A stretch of DNA of 25,737 nt. Source: Gryganskiella cystojenkinii (Eukaryota; Mortierellomycota; Mortierellomycetes; Mortierellales; Mortierellaceae). The number at the start of each line of letters is the position of its first letter. Position 1 is the first letter of the stretch. The notes beneath the pieces were generated by a model, which did no database searches, had not been told where the DNA came from, and worked only from the letters and a program-made list of their open reading frames with translations. Below are positions 10,208 to 20,100 of this stretch, one piece after another. The DNA is taken from contig JAAAIG010000569.1 in assembly GCA_015852425.1 (NCBI GenBank), positions 1 through 25,737 of the forward strand, given 5' to 3'. The translations under genes and the position numbers were made by a program.

Positions 10208-11974
10208 ATGGATGTTGCTGAACTCAGACTGCTTGTCGGTCGCTTTGTCGACCCTGCCTCGTTGGCGAGCTGCATTCGCGTCAGCAAGCTCTGGTACATG
10301 ACATTCCTCCCCGTCCTCTACGCCTCCATCTACTACTCCGACCAGGAACACGACCCTAATAACCCACCCGAGCAAGCGCTGAGACGACACGCTGTCGATA
10401 TCCGATCCCTCCATATCTCTGTCGGCAACGCACCCTCCTGTTACTTTGCCCGTCGTTGGACCGAGAACCCATGCACGAACCTCGAGCTCCTCTACCTCAA
10501 ACACTCGATCCATCCTCACTCGAGCACAGCCGGGCCCCGCTATCCAGTAGTCGCTTGGGATGTGACCAACACTTTGTTGACCACCTGTCCCAGATTGCGA
10601 GCGATCACCCTCAATCTCAATGAGATCCCGATCCCCGTCTTGTTGATGATTCGAACCAACTGCAAGTTTTTAACGGACCTTCGACTCCACTATGTGCGAC
10701 TGGATGAGAAGGGATCTGAGATCCTGCTGAGTATCTGTGTCGCGCTCAAGACACTCGAGACAAGATCGATCGAGATGGTCAATCCTGCCAAATCGTTCAA
10801 AACCGAATGGCCCCGCTTCCCTGTAATGCGCGAGCTTGTACTGAGCTTCAAACCGCTGCCAGTTCCAACGCTACCTGGATCGCGTGTGGTCAAGCCACTC
10901 ACGCATGAAAACCTTCTCAATTGGATCCAGAGCTGTCCTCTGTTGGAATCCTTGACCTGCCGAGAGACCAGTTTGAACTACAGCTTAGATGCTGCGACAG
11001 AGCTTTGCGAGCTCATGAACAAGAACTATTGTCCCAACTTACACAAGATCGATATTCTCTCCAAGAGACCCACAATAGCTACGATACCCGCGGGCGAGAT
11101 AAGACAAGACTGGCAGTTGGTCTTTGACAAGTATCCGAAGCTGACCACGATCGCGATGCCGTGCTACCTCTGGTCTCAACATTCACTTATCGAGACCCAG
11201 ATGTTAAAGAAGCATTTTCAATCGCTTGAGGCCGTGGACTTGGATTTCTGTGCTGTCAAGAGTTGGGCCATTCAACAGATCCTGACCTCCTGTCCAAACT
11301 TGCTGTCCTTCCGAACCAACATGTTTGATGCTCAGGAGCTCGTAGCCGAACCGAATGCGTACCAGCATCGAGAAATCGAGTACAGTCAAATTCCGTTCGA
11401 GGAGTGGAGGAAGCCCTTGTCCCCAATCCCCACACGATGGGTCTGCACAAAACTCCGGGTGTTGTCGATGGCGATTGTTGGGGCCGAGGCCGCTTGGCAG
11501 ATCCAGATCTTTGCCCAGTTGTCCCGACTGAAGGAGTTGCAGTGGGTCGACTTTGGTTATTATCGATCCCCACAGGCGAACCAAAACCTGACCCCGTCAG
11601 CGCTTCAAAGAAATGGACCAGATTTCACTTTGTCTGCGGGTATGGGCTTGTTGTGCACCTGGAAAAAACTGTTGTATCTGGGTGTTCAGGGAACAGATCA
11701 GCGAATGGAGTTGCATGATCTTCGATGGATGAAAAAATGCTGGCCGAACCTCATGTTCCTCTCTAGCGAGCTCAACACTTTCGATCGAGTCCGGAATGCG
11801 ACCCTTATAAAATCGATCAAGAGAGAATGTCCAAGGATCGAACTTATGGGTTCGAGTGTAAATCGACCAGACATGATCCATTGGATGGAGTTTCTGAGAA
11901 CAAGAGGTGCTAACGAGCTCCGCGAGCGGTTCGTGAACAAGGTCTCAACATTAACTTCGCATCATCGAGTGTGA
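10208..11974 (+). CDS. F-box/LRR-like protein
   Basis: One uninterrupted frame of 588 residues, the only intronless gene in the window. The N-terminus (MDVAELRLLVGRFVDPASLASCIRVSKLWYM is cut here to its core LASCIRVSKLW) has the pattern of an F-box: hydrophobic helix, LAxCxxVSKxW, then YASIYYS. The rest contains irregular leucine-rich units with recurring CPxL/CPNL motifs (SCPLLESLTC, YCPNLHKIDI, SCPNLLSFRT, CWPNLMFLSS) every 60-110 residues. Proteins of this kind serve as substrate receptors of SCF ubiquitin ligases, with the F-box binding Skp1 and the repeats binding the target; the target here is unknown. The frame extends upstream to an ATG at 10115, but the later ATG is preferred because it begins the F-box and follows AACACA, a usual fungal start context. 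Confidence 0.75.
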   Translation: MDVAELRLLVGRFVDPASLASCIRVSKLWYMTFLPVLYASIYYSDQEHDPNNPPEQALRRHAVDIRSLHISVGNAPSCYFARRWTENPCTNLELLYLKHSIHPHSSTAGPRYPVVAWDVTNTLLTTCPRLRAITLNLNEIPIPVLLMIRTNCKFLTDLRLHYVRLDEKGSEILLSICVALKTLETRSIEMVNPAKSFKTEWPRFPVMRELVLSFKPLPVPTLPGSRVVKPLTHENLLNWIQSCPLLESLTCRETSLNYSLDAATELCELMNKNYCPNLHKIDILSKRPTIATIPAGEIRQDWQLVFDKYPKLTTIAMPCYLWSQHSLIETQMLKKHFQSLEAVDLDFCAVKSWAIQQILTSCPNLLSFRTNMFDAQELVAEPNAYQHREIEYSQIPFEEWRKPLSPIPTRWVCTKLRVLSMAIVGAEAAWQIQIFAQLSRLKELQWVDFGYYRSPQANQNLTPSALQRNGPDFTLSAGMGLLCTWKKLLYLGVQGTDQRMELHDLRWMKKCWPNLMFLSSELNTFDRVRNATLIKSIKRECPRIELMGSSVNRPDMIHWMEFLRTRGANELRERFVNKVSTLTSHHRV

Positions 11975-12948
11975 ACGATAAAAAAAAGAATAACTACAAT
12001 TACTGCACAATTTCATCCGCCACTTTGTATACCTGCTCATCATTGCTTATTCCACAAACGACACAAAACTTAATAACAATAATTATTATACTCGATATTT
12101 GCTTGAAAATTCATTTTTTATTTTGAAGAGCCTTGGATATACTTCATTTCTCGAAACCATTACCTGAACAGAAGAATCACTGCTATACTGTGTACCTACT
12201 GCGTTGAGAAAAGAAACAAACCAAGAGTTGGTTAATGATCATACTCTTTTTCTTTCAATATAGGTTGCGACAATGGTCGAGAGGTATGTGGTTGCATCAG
12301 TTGGAACAATTGGAAATAAAAATTTGTAATCATGCAAAATAGTATTTGCTCATGCCCTTAAGTCTAATCATATGCAGCGAAGAGGCGAGGAAGAAGAGGA
12401 GAGTTGAAAGACTAACCTTTTTGAAAAATAACAAGACTCGCTCGAAGCGCGTTTCGCGTTAGGACTCTCTAAGGAAAGGCGATCTGAAACGAGAACATAT
12501 AACATTTGTCAGCAACTGCAGCTGTGGAGAGAATGGGTAGTGACATTTATCCAGCTTAGTGAAGTAGGGGGAAGAAAATTTCAGAAAAAAATGTGGATAA
12601 TTTGTCTCATCGGCCGGCGAAGGCTCTCTGAAGTAGCAAATATACAAAACATCATTAAGAGAGGAAAGGTTAAGAGGTGGATGATCGAGTGAAAAAGGAG
12701 TTCTTACCAGGAGGAGGGGAAGGTGATGAAGAAAAGGGAAAGTGGAATGAAGGAAAGAAGGGAGATCTCTGAAGAGATCAAGCAAATTTTATGCGTGCTG
12801 TTTGGGAAATTTTTGGTGGCGCTGATAACAAACAAAGTACGCGATGTAAAAAAATCGGTGACGTGTCCTCGGCCTTAGAAAGGCTCAGGTTCAACAAGAC
12901 AAGAAAAAACCGCAAACCCCAAACCATTCGACCAAACAACACACAGCC
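11975..12948. other. Long gene-free stretch (974 nt)
   Basis: The left part is AT-rich 3' flank of the F-box gene. The right part is the upstream region of the uridine-kinase homologue. Between about 12260 and 12790 there are splice-like signals on both strands and a GC-rich motif pair (GCGCGTTTCGCGTT, 12447-12460), but no credible protein. A 108-codon minus-strand frame (12459-12785) is composed of Leu/Pro/Phe from C/T-rich DNA and resembles nothing known. Known spliceosomal RNAs and tRNAs were looked for and not found. Confidence 0.55.
12447..12460. promoter_or_regulatory. ACGCG/CGCGAAA motif pair (MCB/SCB-like)
   Basis: On the minus strand this reads AACGCGAAACGCGC. It contains two ACGCG cores, the heart of MluI cell-cycle boxes, and CGCGAAA, the Swi4-type cell-cycle box; the plus strand reads like an E2F site, TTTCGCG. 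It lies about 490 nt upstream of the ATG at 12949. Whether any gene here is cell-cycle regulated is unknown. Confidence 0.3.
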
Positions 12949-14773
12949 ATGAGTATTGCATTGCCCGCCTCCTTCAGCTACTCGCTCCCAACCTCAAGGG
13001 TCTTCGTCATTGGACTTGCTGGTGCGTACTCTCATTGCTGTTTTTGAAAGGAATGCCAAAGAGGAACCTCAGAGGACTCGAGAAAAAAAGGAACAAAAAA
13101 TATGGATAAAAGTGGCAGCTGAACCTTCTTTTTGAACTTGCCAGCTTGGAACTTTTCTTTCAAAAGAGCTAACTCATAACCATTTGGTGTCTCTCATCTT
13201 TTCTGATACTAGGAGGTGCCGATTCTGGAAAGGTATTAGCAACGGCTCTGTGGATCTGGATACCTCTCGACACCTCTTGATCGCGTCTGCTCACGTCTCC
13301 ATTTTTTTTCTTTCTTGGTTTATGTTTCACTCACTTTCAGGAAGCCTTTTGTAGAGTCTTGATCGAGCAATTGCAAAAGAGCCAGGTTGTTGATAGCAGC
13401 AAGGCTCTCTTGCTTCACCTTCATGATTTCTACAAGGAGTTGACAGACGAGGATCGAGTCCGTGTCGCCAGTGGACTTTACAATTTTGACCACCCAGGTA
13501 CGAAAATAACCCCCTCCCCTCCCCCTGCCTCACCAGACCGCGTTCTTGGGACGTTTCTTCGTGCATGATGGGTTGCAATGCACGCATTATTCTATCAACT
13601 GGGCGTCAGACGATCTGAATGATAATCTAGGCTTAAACTAACCTGCATATGTGTGATTCTGATAATAGACGCGTTTGATTGGGATTTGCTTGCCGAAATC
13701 ATGGAGGAGATCCAGGATGGACATCTTACCAGGACCCCAAAATTCGACTTCGCCACCAAGCAAAGGTAAGGAACATCGACTATGCGTGACAATGCACAGT
13801 GGCATGGACATCAGGAGGAAAGTTGAAGCCTATCAGAAGTTCATACCGTCGTTCTTGTCCCCAATAGATCCTTTGATATTAGGCCTAAGGAGGCAGAGTG
13901 TCCCAGCGTTATTTTGTTTGAGGGTATTTTCGTCCTGTACAGTCCGCGTATTCGGGAACGGTTGAACATGAAGGTATCAATAGATGACCATTGAGGATGC
14001 GCTCTTTTCTTTTACTCGCGGTCAGTCTAACTATACGGACAATTCTTTTTTTTTGTGTCAGCTCTTTGTCGATGTTGATGACGATGCGCGTTTGGTGAAC
14101 AGAGGTAATTTACAAGAAATTAATGAATATATAACCGAACCTTGCAAGAGGACGTAAATATACAACAAACCCGCTGATGCAACAAATCTCTTTTGGGATT
14201 GTCAATCATTAGTCTCCCGCAAGGTCGCTGAATTCAACCCCGACTCTATCGATCACATCTTGACAGAATATGTGCGATTCGTGAAACCCGCCTTTGACGA
14301 CTTTATTCAACCGGTATGATTGTCTTCGCTATGTTCTGAGTGGGTCGTGGACGCCGCAAGGCTATGTTTTTACTTGTCGAAATTGACGCATTTCACACTC
14401 TTTTCATCGCGATATGGGCGAACTCGCAAAGTCCAAGAAATGGGCCGACATTATTATCCCCCGCGGTATTGAGAACGCGCCCGCCATTGAGCTAATCACT
14501 GCCCACGCGGCCGATCAACTTGGACGAACAAAGTCGACACGACCATCCCGCATGAATTCGAGCAATTCGGCCTACTTTCAGGAACTGTCAGCGCCTGGCT
14601 CGGCTGGTGGATCCTCTGTCAGCTCTTCAGCTTGTGCGTCTCCTCGTCCTCATTCCAAGACCTCGATCGCTCACAATGAGGGATCCAGAGCGAGCATGAA
14701 TTCCTCCCCCGTACCCCGTCGAGATGTTCTTGGAGGGTCCACAGATAGCCTGTTCAAGCCTGTGCCAGAATAA
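12949..14773 (+). CDS. Uridine/cytidine kinase homologue, probably catalytically altered
   Basis: Eight exons: 12949-13021, 13213-13232, 13341-13497, 13669-13765, 13868-13973, 14062-14104, 14213-14313 and 14432-14773, giving 312 residues. The fold is clear from YNFDHPDAFDWDLL, VILFEGIFVLYS, KLFVDVDDDARLV, YVRFVKPAFDDFIQP and KKWADIIIPRGIEN. Each aligns with human UCK2/UCKL1 (FNFDHPDAFD, VVLFEGILAFYS, FVDTDADTRL, FVKPAF, KKYADVIIPRG). Uridine kinases phosphorylate uridine/cytidine in pyrimidine salvage. Here the P-loop reads GGADSGKE, with Glu32 where Ser/Thr is expected. The catalytic-Asp position (QDSFY in UCK2) is LHDFY. The lid ERGRD is EFNPD. A Ser-rich tail of about 80 residues follows. 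The last acceptor is AAG (14431), chosen because it gives the conserved KKWAD in phase. Activity is doubtful. Confidence 0.82.
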
Positions 14774-14924
14774 ACAAGTTTCAAAGGAACCATTCGAAAT
14801 TGACGCGCGTGATGTGCTGCGCTGCTGTTTTAAGGGTCTGTGCTCATCTGTGGAACTAATGGAGGCTGTTGTTCTCCGTGAGTTCCTTTTCTTTTCTTTT
14901 CTTTTCTTTCGAACCATTCCTCTT

Positions 14925-14930
14925 TTTATA
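14925..14930 (+). promoter_or_regulatory. TATA-like element of the PAP2 gene
   Basis: TTTATA, in the context CTCTTTTTATAGCCCC, lies about 132 nt upstream of the ATG at 15062 and just after a run of CTTTT repeats. The position suits a core promoter, but no transcription start is known. Confidence 0.4.
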
Positions 14931-15061
14931 GCCCCTCGCGTGCCCCGCATCCCCCTCTCACTCCTTTGACCTCCTTTGTTTTATCGTTCTCCACTTCCAC
15001 AACCCAACCCGACTCAAACTCCGTCGCCCACTGTTCCTTTTGACGACTTTTTAATCCCATT

Positions 15062-16572
15062 ATGGTCGAGTTTTTAGGAAATGGATTCAGAAGGCACCAA
15101 AAAACAAGACTGTTTTGTTCTTATTTCTTTGACTGGGTCCTATGCATCGTCCTCCTCGCACTCTTCTACTTGTTGAATGGAGCCCAACCCTTCCATCGAC
15201 AGTTCTCGGTTGAGAACACGGCCATCATGTTTCCTTACAAGGACCATGACACTATACCAACATGGGCCTTGATCGTTATTTCAGTCGTATTTCCAGTCGT
15301 GGTGATTGCTGTTGTTGGGATGGGCGTTCGGAGAAGTCCTTTTGACTTTCATGTTGGAATCCTTGGACTGTTAGTCTCGGTCTTGATGACGACCATGTTC
15401 ACCCAAGTCATCAAGGTACATATATCCAGCTGACACTGTAAACGGAAAACGAAAATGCTGTTAATCGCCAAAAAAAAAAAGGAAACACCTATCGAGCGAC
15501 AAGAAAAAGGTCTCCTCCGGCTCAATTCTGCAGAAAGGCTGAGAGCCGAAACCCTTTTTTTTTTTTTTTTTTTTTTTTGTGTTCTGATATTCTCCCTCCC
15601 CATGGCTTTTTTTTTCCTTTTCAATTTCATTGTAAACTTAACAACAATGACGACAATGTACCTTTTAGGTTACCGTTGGTAAACATCGTCCGGATTTCCT
15701 GAGCCGATGTCAGCCTATGCAAAACGGTGCGCTCATTACACAGGACGAACCATTGAAACTATGGACGATCGATGTCTGCACCCAGACGGACGCTGCCATC
15801 CTCAAGGATGGATTCCGTTCTTTCCCCTCCGGACATTCGTCTAGTATGACTATTTGTTGCAGAGCCAAACCAGAAAACACAAAACTTCAAAGTCTACGAT
15901 TTGACGCGTTATTCATTAATCATTTTGTGGACTGTAATCCTCCCCGTATAGCTGCGTTTTCTGGACTATTCTACATCGCGCTGTGGCTGGCAGGAAAGAT
16001 GCATGTCTTTGATCGACGAGGTTATTCACTCAAAGGAGTGATTCTTATTGTTCCTCTTATGGGTAAGATAAACGGTGGTTTTTTTAAGACTCCCCCCCCC
16101 CCCCCCCCTCCATGAAATAGGTTCCTAACTTAACCTTGGGATTGTCTGCCGCCTTTCCTGTGTTTGTGTGTGTACTTTAGGGGCCTTGTTGGTAGCGATT
16201 TCACGCGTAGAGGACTATCGACATGCAGCCGTTGATGTGACCTGGGGAGCGATCCTAGGAATTGTTTTTGCCACGTTCGCGTACTTTCAGTATTACCCGT
16301 CGCTCTTCAAGGTCCACTCCCATATCCCTTATCCACCACGCGACTTCAGTTATCTTGCTAATAGTGGTGAGAATGGTCAACAGAAAGCCGGTCCTCTGGA
16401 GCAAGTTACTGGCATTCACCCGAACGAGGGGCTCATTGATGAGTCTAGGGGAGATGGTCCCGGTGGTAGAGACGCCGAGGACTCTGGTGCAAATCCGCTT
16501 CGCGATCTGCGCTCGTTCGGCGCCCATGAGAGCGGACCCTCCAAATCGACGGACGGAACAAACATTGTCTGA
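15062..16572 (+). CDS. PAP2-family lipid phosphatase (DPP1/LPP-like)
   Basis: Four exons (15062-15415, 15669-15843, 15952-16062, 16181-16572) give 343 residues. All three signature motifs of the PAP2/lipid phosphate phosphatase superfamily are present. KX6RP is at 118-126 (K VTVGKH RP). PSGH is at 171-174 (SFPSGHSSTAFSG). SRX5HX3D is at 221-232 (SRVEDYRHAAVD), with His228 and Asp232 expected to form the nucleophile system. About six membrane helices surround them, and the C-terminal tail of about 95 residues is polar and Gly/Ser-rich. Such enzymes dephosphorylate diacylglycerol pyrophosphate, phosphatidate or lysophosphatidate at endomembranes. They resemble yeast Dpp1/Lpp1; I cannot tell which substrate is preferred. 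Two introns hold homopolymers: T24 in intron 1 and C17 in intron 3. Confidence 0.92.
15555..15578 (+). repeat. T24 homopolymer in PAP2 intron 1
   Basis: Twenty-four consecutive T in intron 1 of the PAP2 gene, 90 nt before the acceptor. It is also prone to length errors in sequencing. Confidence 0.95.
16092..16108 (+). repeat. C17 homopolymer in PAP2 intron 3
   Basis: Seventeen consecutive C in the intron between 16063 and 16180 of the PAP2 gene. A long poly-C is rare, and on the opposite strand it is a G-run able to form G-quadruplex-like structures. Confidence 0.95.
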
Positions 16573-17193
16573 AGAGCTCTATCCACGCCACCCATTTTTT
16601 TAATCTGCCGTATTTACATTTAATAGTGCCAATAATACACATGTTGTTACTTCCAGATCGCGTTTGCCTCGTTATCCCCTGGCTACAAAAGCAGGAGTGA
16701 CTACAAAAGGAGGGCGGCAAAACAAAAACGAGAAGGATAGAGATAGTGATAGAAATTCTTGACGTTCTGCTTCGCAGAGCCAGTAAATGGCAGTTATATC
16801 CTAACGGAACCACTGTCGAGAAGAAGAAGAGGAGAAAGAATAACTGCCTTTTTTTCGAATGATGACTAGGCCACCGTCCTCTGTGTTGGCTACCTCTCGA
16901 CTCGATTCCCAAGTAGACTAATGTCCATGAACTGGAATAAATGGACCTGATAACCTGATGGTCCCTTCTTTCTTTCCCACTTTCTCCGCCATCCGTTGGG
17001 GGACGTGTGGCGAATGATCGATCCTCTTCCTTCCATGCCGTCGTCTTTTTTCCTATTCTCTTTGTACTTTCTTACCTTTCTTTTCAGTATTCGCCATTTC
17101 GACAACATTCATTTCCCATTCGCATCTTGCATTCGTTCTCATTCATTCAAAAATCGTCCCTCATTTTTTTAATATATATTTACACGGATAATA
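16573..17193. other. Intergenic region before the ThrE-like gene
   Basis: This 621-nt gap contains the 3' flank of the PAP2 gene and the promoter of the ThrE-like gene. The last 150 nt are C/T-rich with an AT-rich AATATATATTTA at 17171-17182, only about 12 nt from the ATG. No gene-like structure or RNA gene was recognised. Confidence 0.6.
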
Positions 17194-20100
17194 ATGTCTC
17201 TCAACGATAACAACCAAAGTACACACCCTTGGTCTTCGGATCCATCCTCCTCCTCAACCAACCCCCCTTCTACGACAAGGCAGCGTGCAGGCATTGATGA
17301 GTGTAAGTGGACAGACTCGCTACACCAAAGGACACTGTTATTAAAAATACATTTTGCAGAAACACGTCTCCTGTCAATCCCAACGCGCCTATTTCGTAGT
17401 CGCCTAGGCTGAAATGTTGACCCTCAAGGGGGATGGTCTCCTTGCTTTCTGTCACTTCGCTATTAAAAACGAACCGTACTAAGCCATGGTGCTTTCTGTC
17501 TCCTTTCCCATGCTGCATTGACTTTTCTGCCTCCAAAAAATAATATATACAGTAACTGGAACACTAGAGCCTCTTGGCCCAACCCCATCACCCATTCTGT
17601 CAGAGTCGCGGCATCATATTGCGACAGCTTCCAATCTTGAACAAGATCAGGACAGTTCATCACGTCAACAGTTTCATCTTGCTTCCATTCACCCACTGGA
17701 CCGTCCTCCTCGTTCAACATCTTTCTCTTCAACCTTTCAACCCACAGAACCCACAACCCCCCCGCGGTCCTTCGTCCGCACAGAAGAGGACGATGCATCT
17801 TACCACAACCCTTATCATCCATTCCATCGTCTACAAGAACTCCCACACGACGACGACCGCAAAAACTCCTTGCCATCTTCAAATCAAGAAAGTCGCCAAA
17901 ACAGATCCGCCTTGGCACCGAAACAACAACTTCCTTTCAACGACGGTGAGCGCTCAGAGCCAGCATCTTTGTCTGCCACCATGATGGATCGACGCAAAGA
18001 CGACCTGCACCCTGGGGCCGGCAATACGTATGAATGTCAGGATACGACAAGTTCAAACTCAATACGATCGACAAGAGATTCCAAGCAACAGCGGACCAGT
18101 CTATCAGCAGTGCATAGTCCGAGTGGATTGCCTGAGATCGCCATTGAGATGAGTTCTCCGTCACTGCGCAATACGCTGCCAGTAGTACAAGGTAGATAAA
18201 GATGGCGCTCACGAGAGCTAGTTCAAGGAAGCGGGGGTGTAGAAGTGGCGATTGCCCTTAGTAACAAACAATGTAACTTTCCACCTGCACGACTACTAGA
18301 TTCAGACGACGAAGAGGACGATATTACTCGGTTCTCTGGACTCATGAAGAAAGTGGCCTCTCATACTAGCATACATATTCACGGCAGCGACCATCGGGAT
18401 CTGGAGCAAGGGTTCGGTTGGCATCCTACCTTACAGCCTGCAGCAACAGGCATAGGTGGTTCTCATAGAGTGGACAGCAATAAGAACGAGAGCGAGAACG
18501 AGAAGGTTGCGATCGAAACCCCTATGACAGCTGCACCAGGAGGCCGGACCATCTTCAGCAACATGATCAATCGACTCTTTGGATCTCGACCTCCCGCAAC
18601 CAGTCCAAATGCCAGTCCAAATCCCAATTCGGCAACATCGCCAACGAACAGGCAAAGCAGCGGCCATCGCGACGACGATGATGATGATGAGGAGGACAAG
18701 AACAATCCCAAAAAAATAAGATCAGCCGGAATGTCGCGCCTGTTCCTTTCTCTTTCCGGTCCTCGTCGCGAATCGACTTCCTCTTCCTCTCCATTTTCAC
18801 CATATCACGACGTAGAAGCGGAGGACTTGACCAGGAACATCACGGCCCAACGACTCGCACCATCGAAATCTGGAGGCATCCTTTCGAATTTGTTGAAGCT
18901 CCAAGCGCTCTCAATGCCACAACCGTCAGCGCGTAGTCGACGTTCTCGTCATCACCATCGCCACAGAAATTCACAGAAGCGTCGGAGGAACGTTCGGCAG
19001 TCGTCTTTTACTTCGGATATGGCGGCCAGGAACAGTGGTGCTGGTCGTCATCTGGCCAGTGCTAGTACTAGTGCCAGTGTCCTCTCACTTCCTGGTCTGA
19101 TCATGGCAGCACCTTTGGGTATCCCCGGATTGACACCAGGTACAACACATAATACAGAGCCACTCTATACGACCTCTTCTAAGTTCCTAGAAACACCGCA
19201 TCTCTCGGGGGAGCACCAAGGATTGCGGATATCCACCTCGGCTGACGCACTTTCAGCAACGACGGTCAATGGTGACTCTCCGACCACACCCAATGGCACC
19301 CCTATGCTCGTTGCAGAGAGACCTGGAGGTTCATCACAATACTTACAGACGCACCACCACCCGGCCTATTCAACTCGCAGTAGTATCTCAATGGATGATA
19401 GCACGTCAATGTACTCGGGCATATCCAACGACCCCTTACTGTCAGCGATCCGTCTGAACCAGCAAGCCGAACTGACAGGGGCCTTAGCGGATATCTTGCA
19501 ACGACAGGATCTGCTGATTCGACTCTGCAAAAGCTTGATCCGCTATGGCGCACCTTCTCACAGGATCGAGATGGCGATGGAGGCGATGTGCAAGACCTTT
19601 GGTGTCGATGGATCGTTTGCGTTCTTGCCAGGACTGATGATGATATCGTTTGGAGACACAGATACCCATACCAGCGAGACACACCTGATCAAGGTCGCCC
19701 AAGGATTTGACATGGGTCGATTGGCCAAGGTAAACAGGATTGCTCGGGCCGTCGTCTATGGTCAGATCGAACCCGGTGAGGCGCTGACGGAGCTCAAGGC
19801 CGTAAATTCAGAGAAGCAACCATACGGACTCTGGATTATGTTGGTTTCTTATGCGGTCTCGAGTGGGTTGATTGCGCCGTTGGTGTTCAAAGGGAGTTGG
19901 TACGATATGTTGGCAGGGATGGGTCTTGGATCAGTTGTAGGTTTGACCAGTCTTTTGGCCAGTCGATATTCTGTCTACTCGAACGTATTTGAGGTCAGCA
20001 CCAGCATCCTGATCGCTTTCGTGGCCAAGGCTCTGAGGGATTATGTCTGTTTCACTGGCGTGGTCTTGGCAGGTATCGTGTCACTCCTACCAGGCCTGTC

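Noticed and set aside
12459..12785. 108-codon minus-strand frame
   Set aside because: Leu/Pro/Phe-rich composition from C/T-rich DNA, no family resemblance, and internal splice-like signals contradict one continuous frame.
12701..12816. U1-like start (TTCTTACCAGG) with a downstream Sm-like AATTTTTGG
   Set aside because: The U1 5' end ATACTTACCTG is not matched, and the expected stem-loops are absent. The first motif is simply the complement of a minus-strand donor.
18431..18803. Overlapping minus-strand frames opposite the ThrE-like N-terminal region
   Set aside because: Shadows of a continuous plus-strand exon; no independent start, splice or family evidence.
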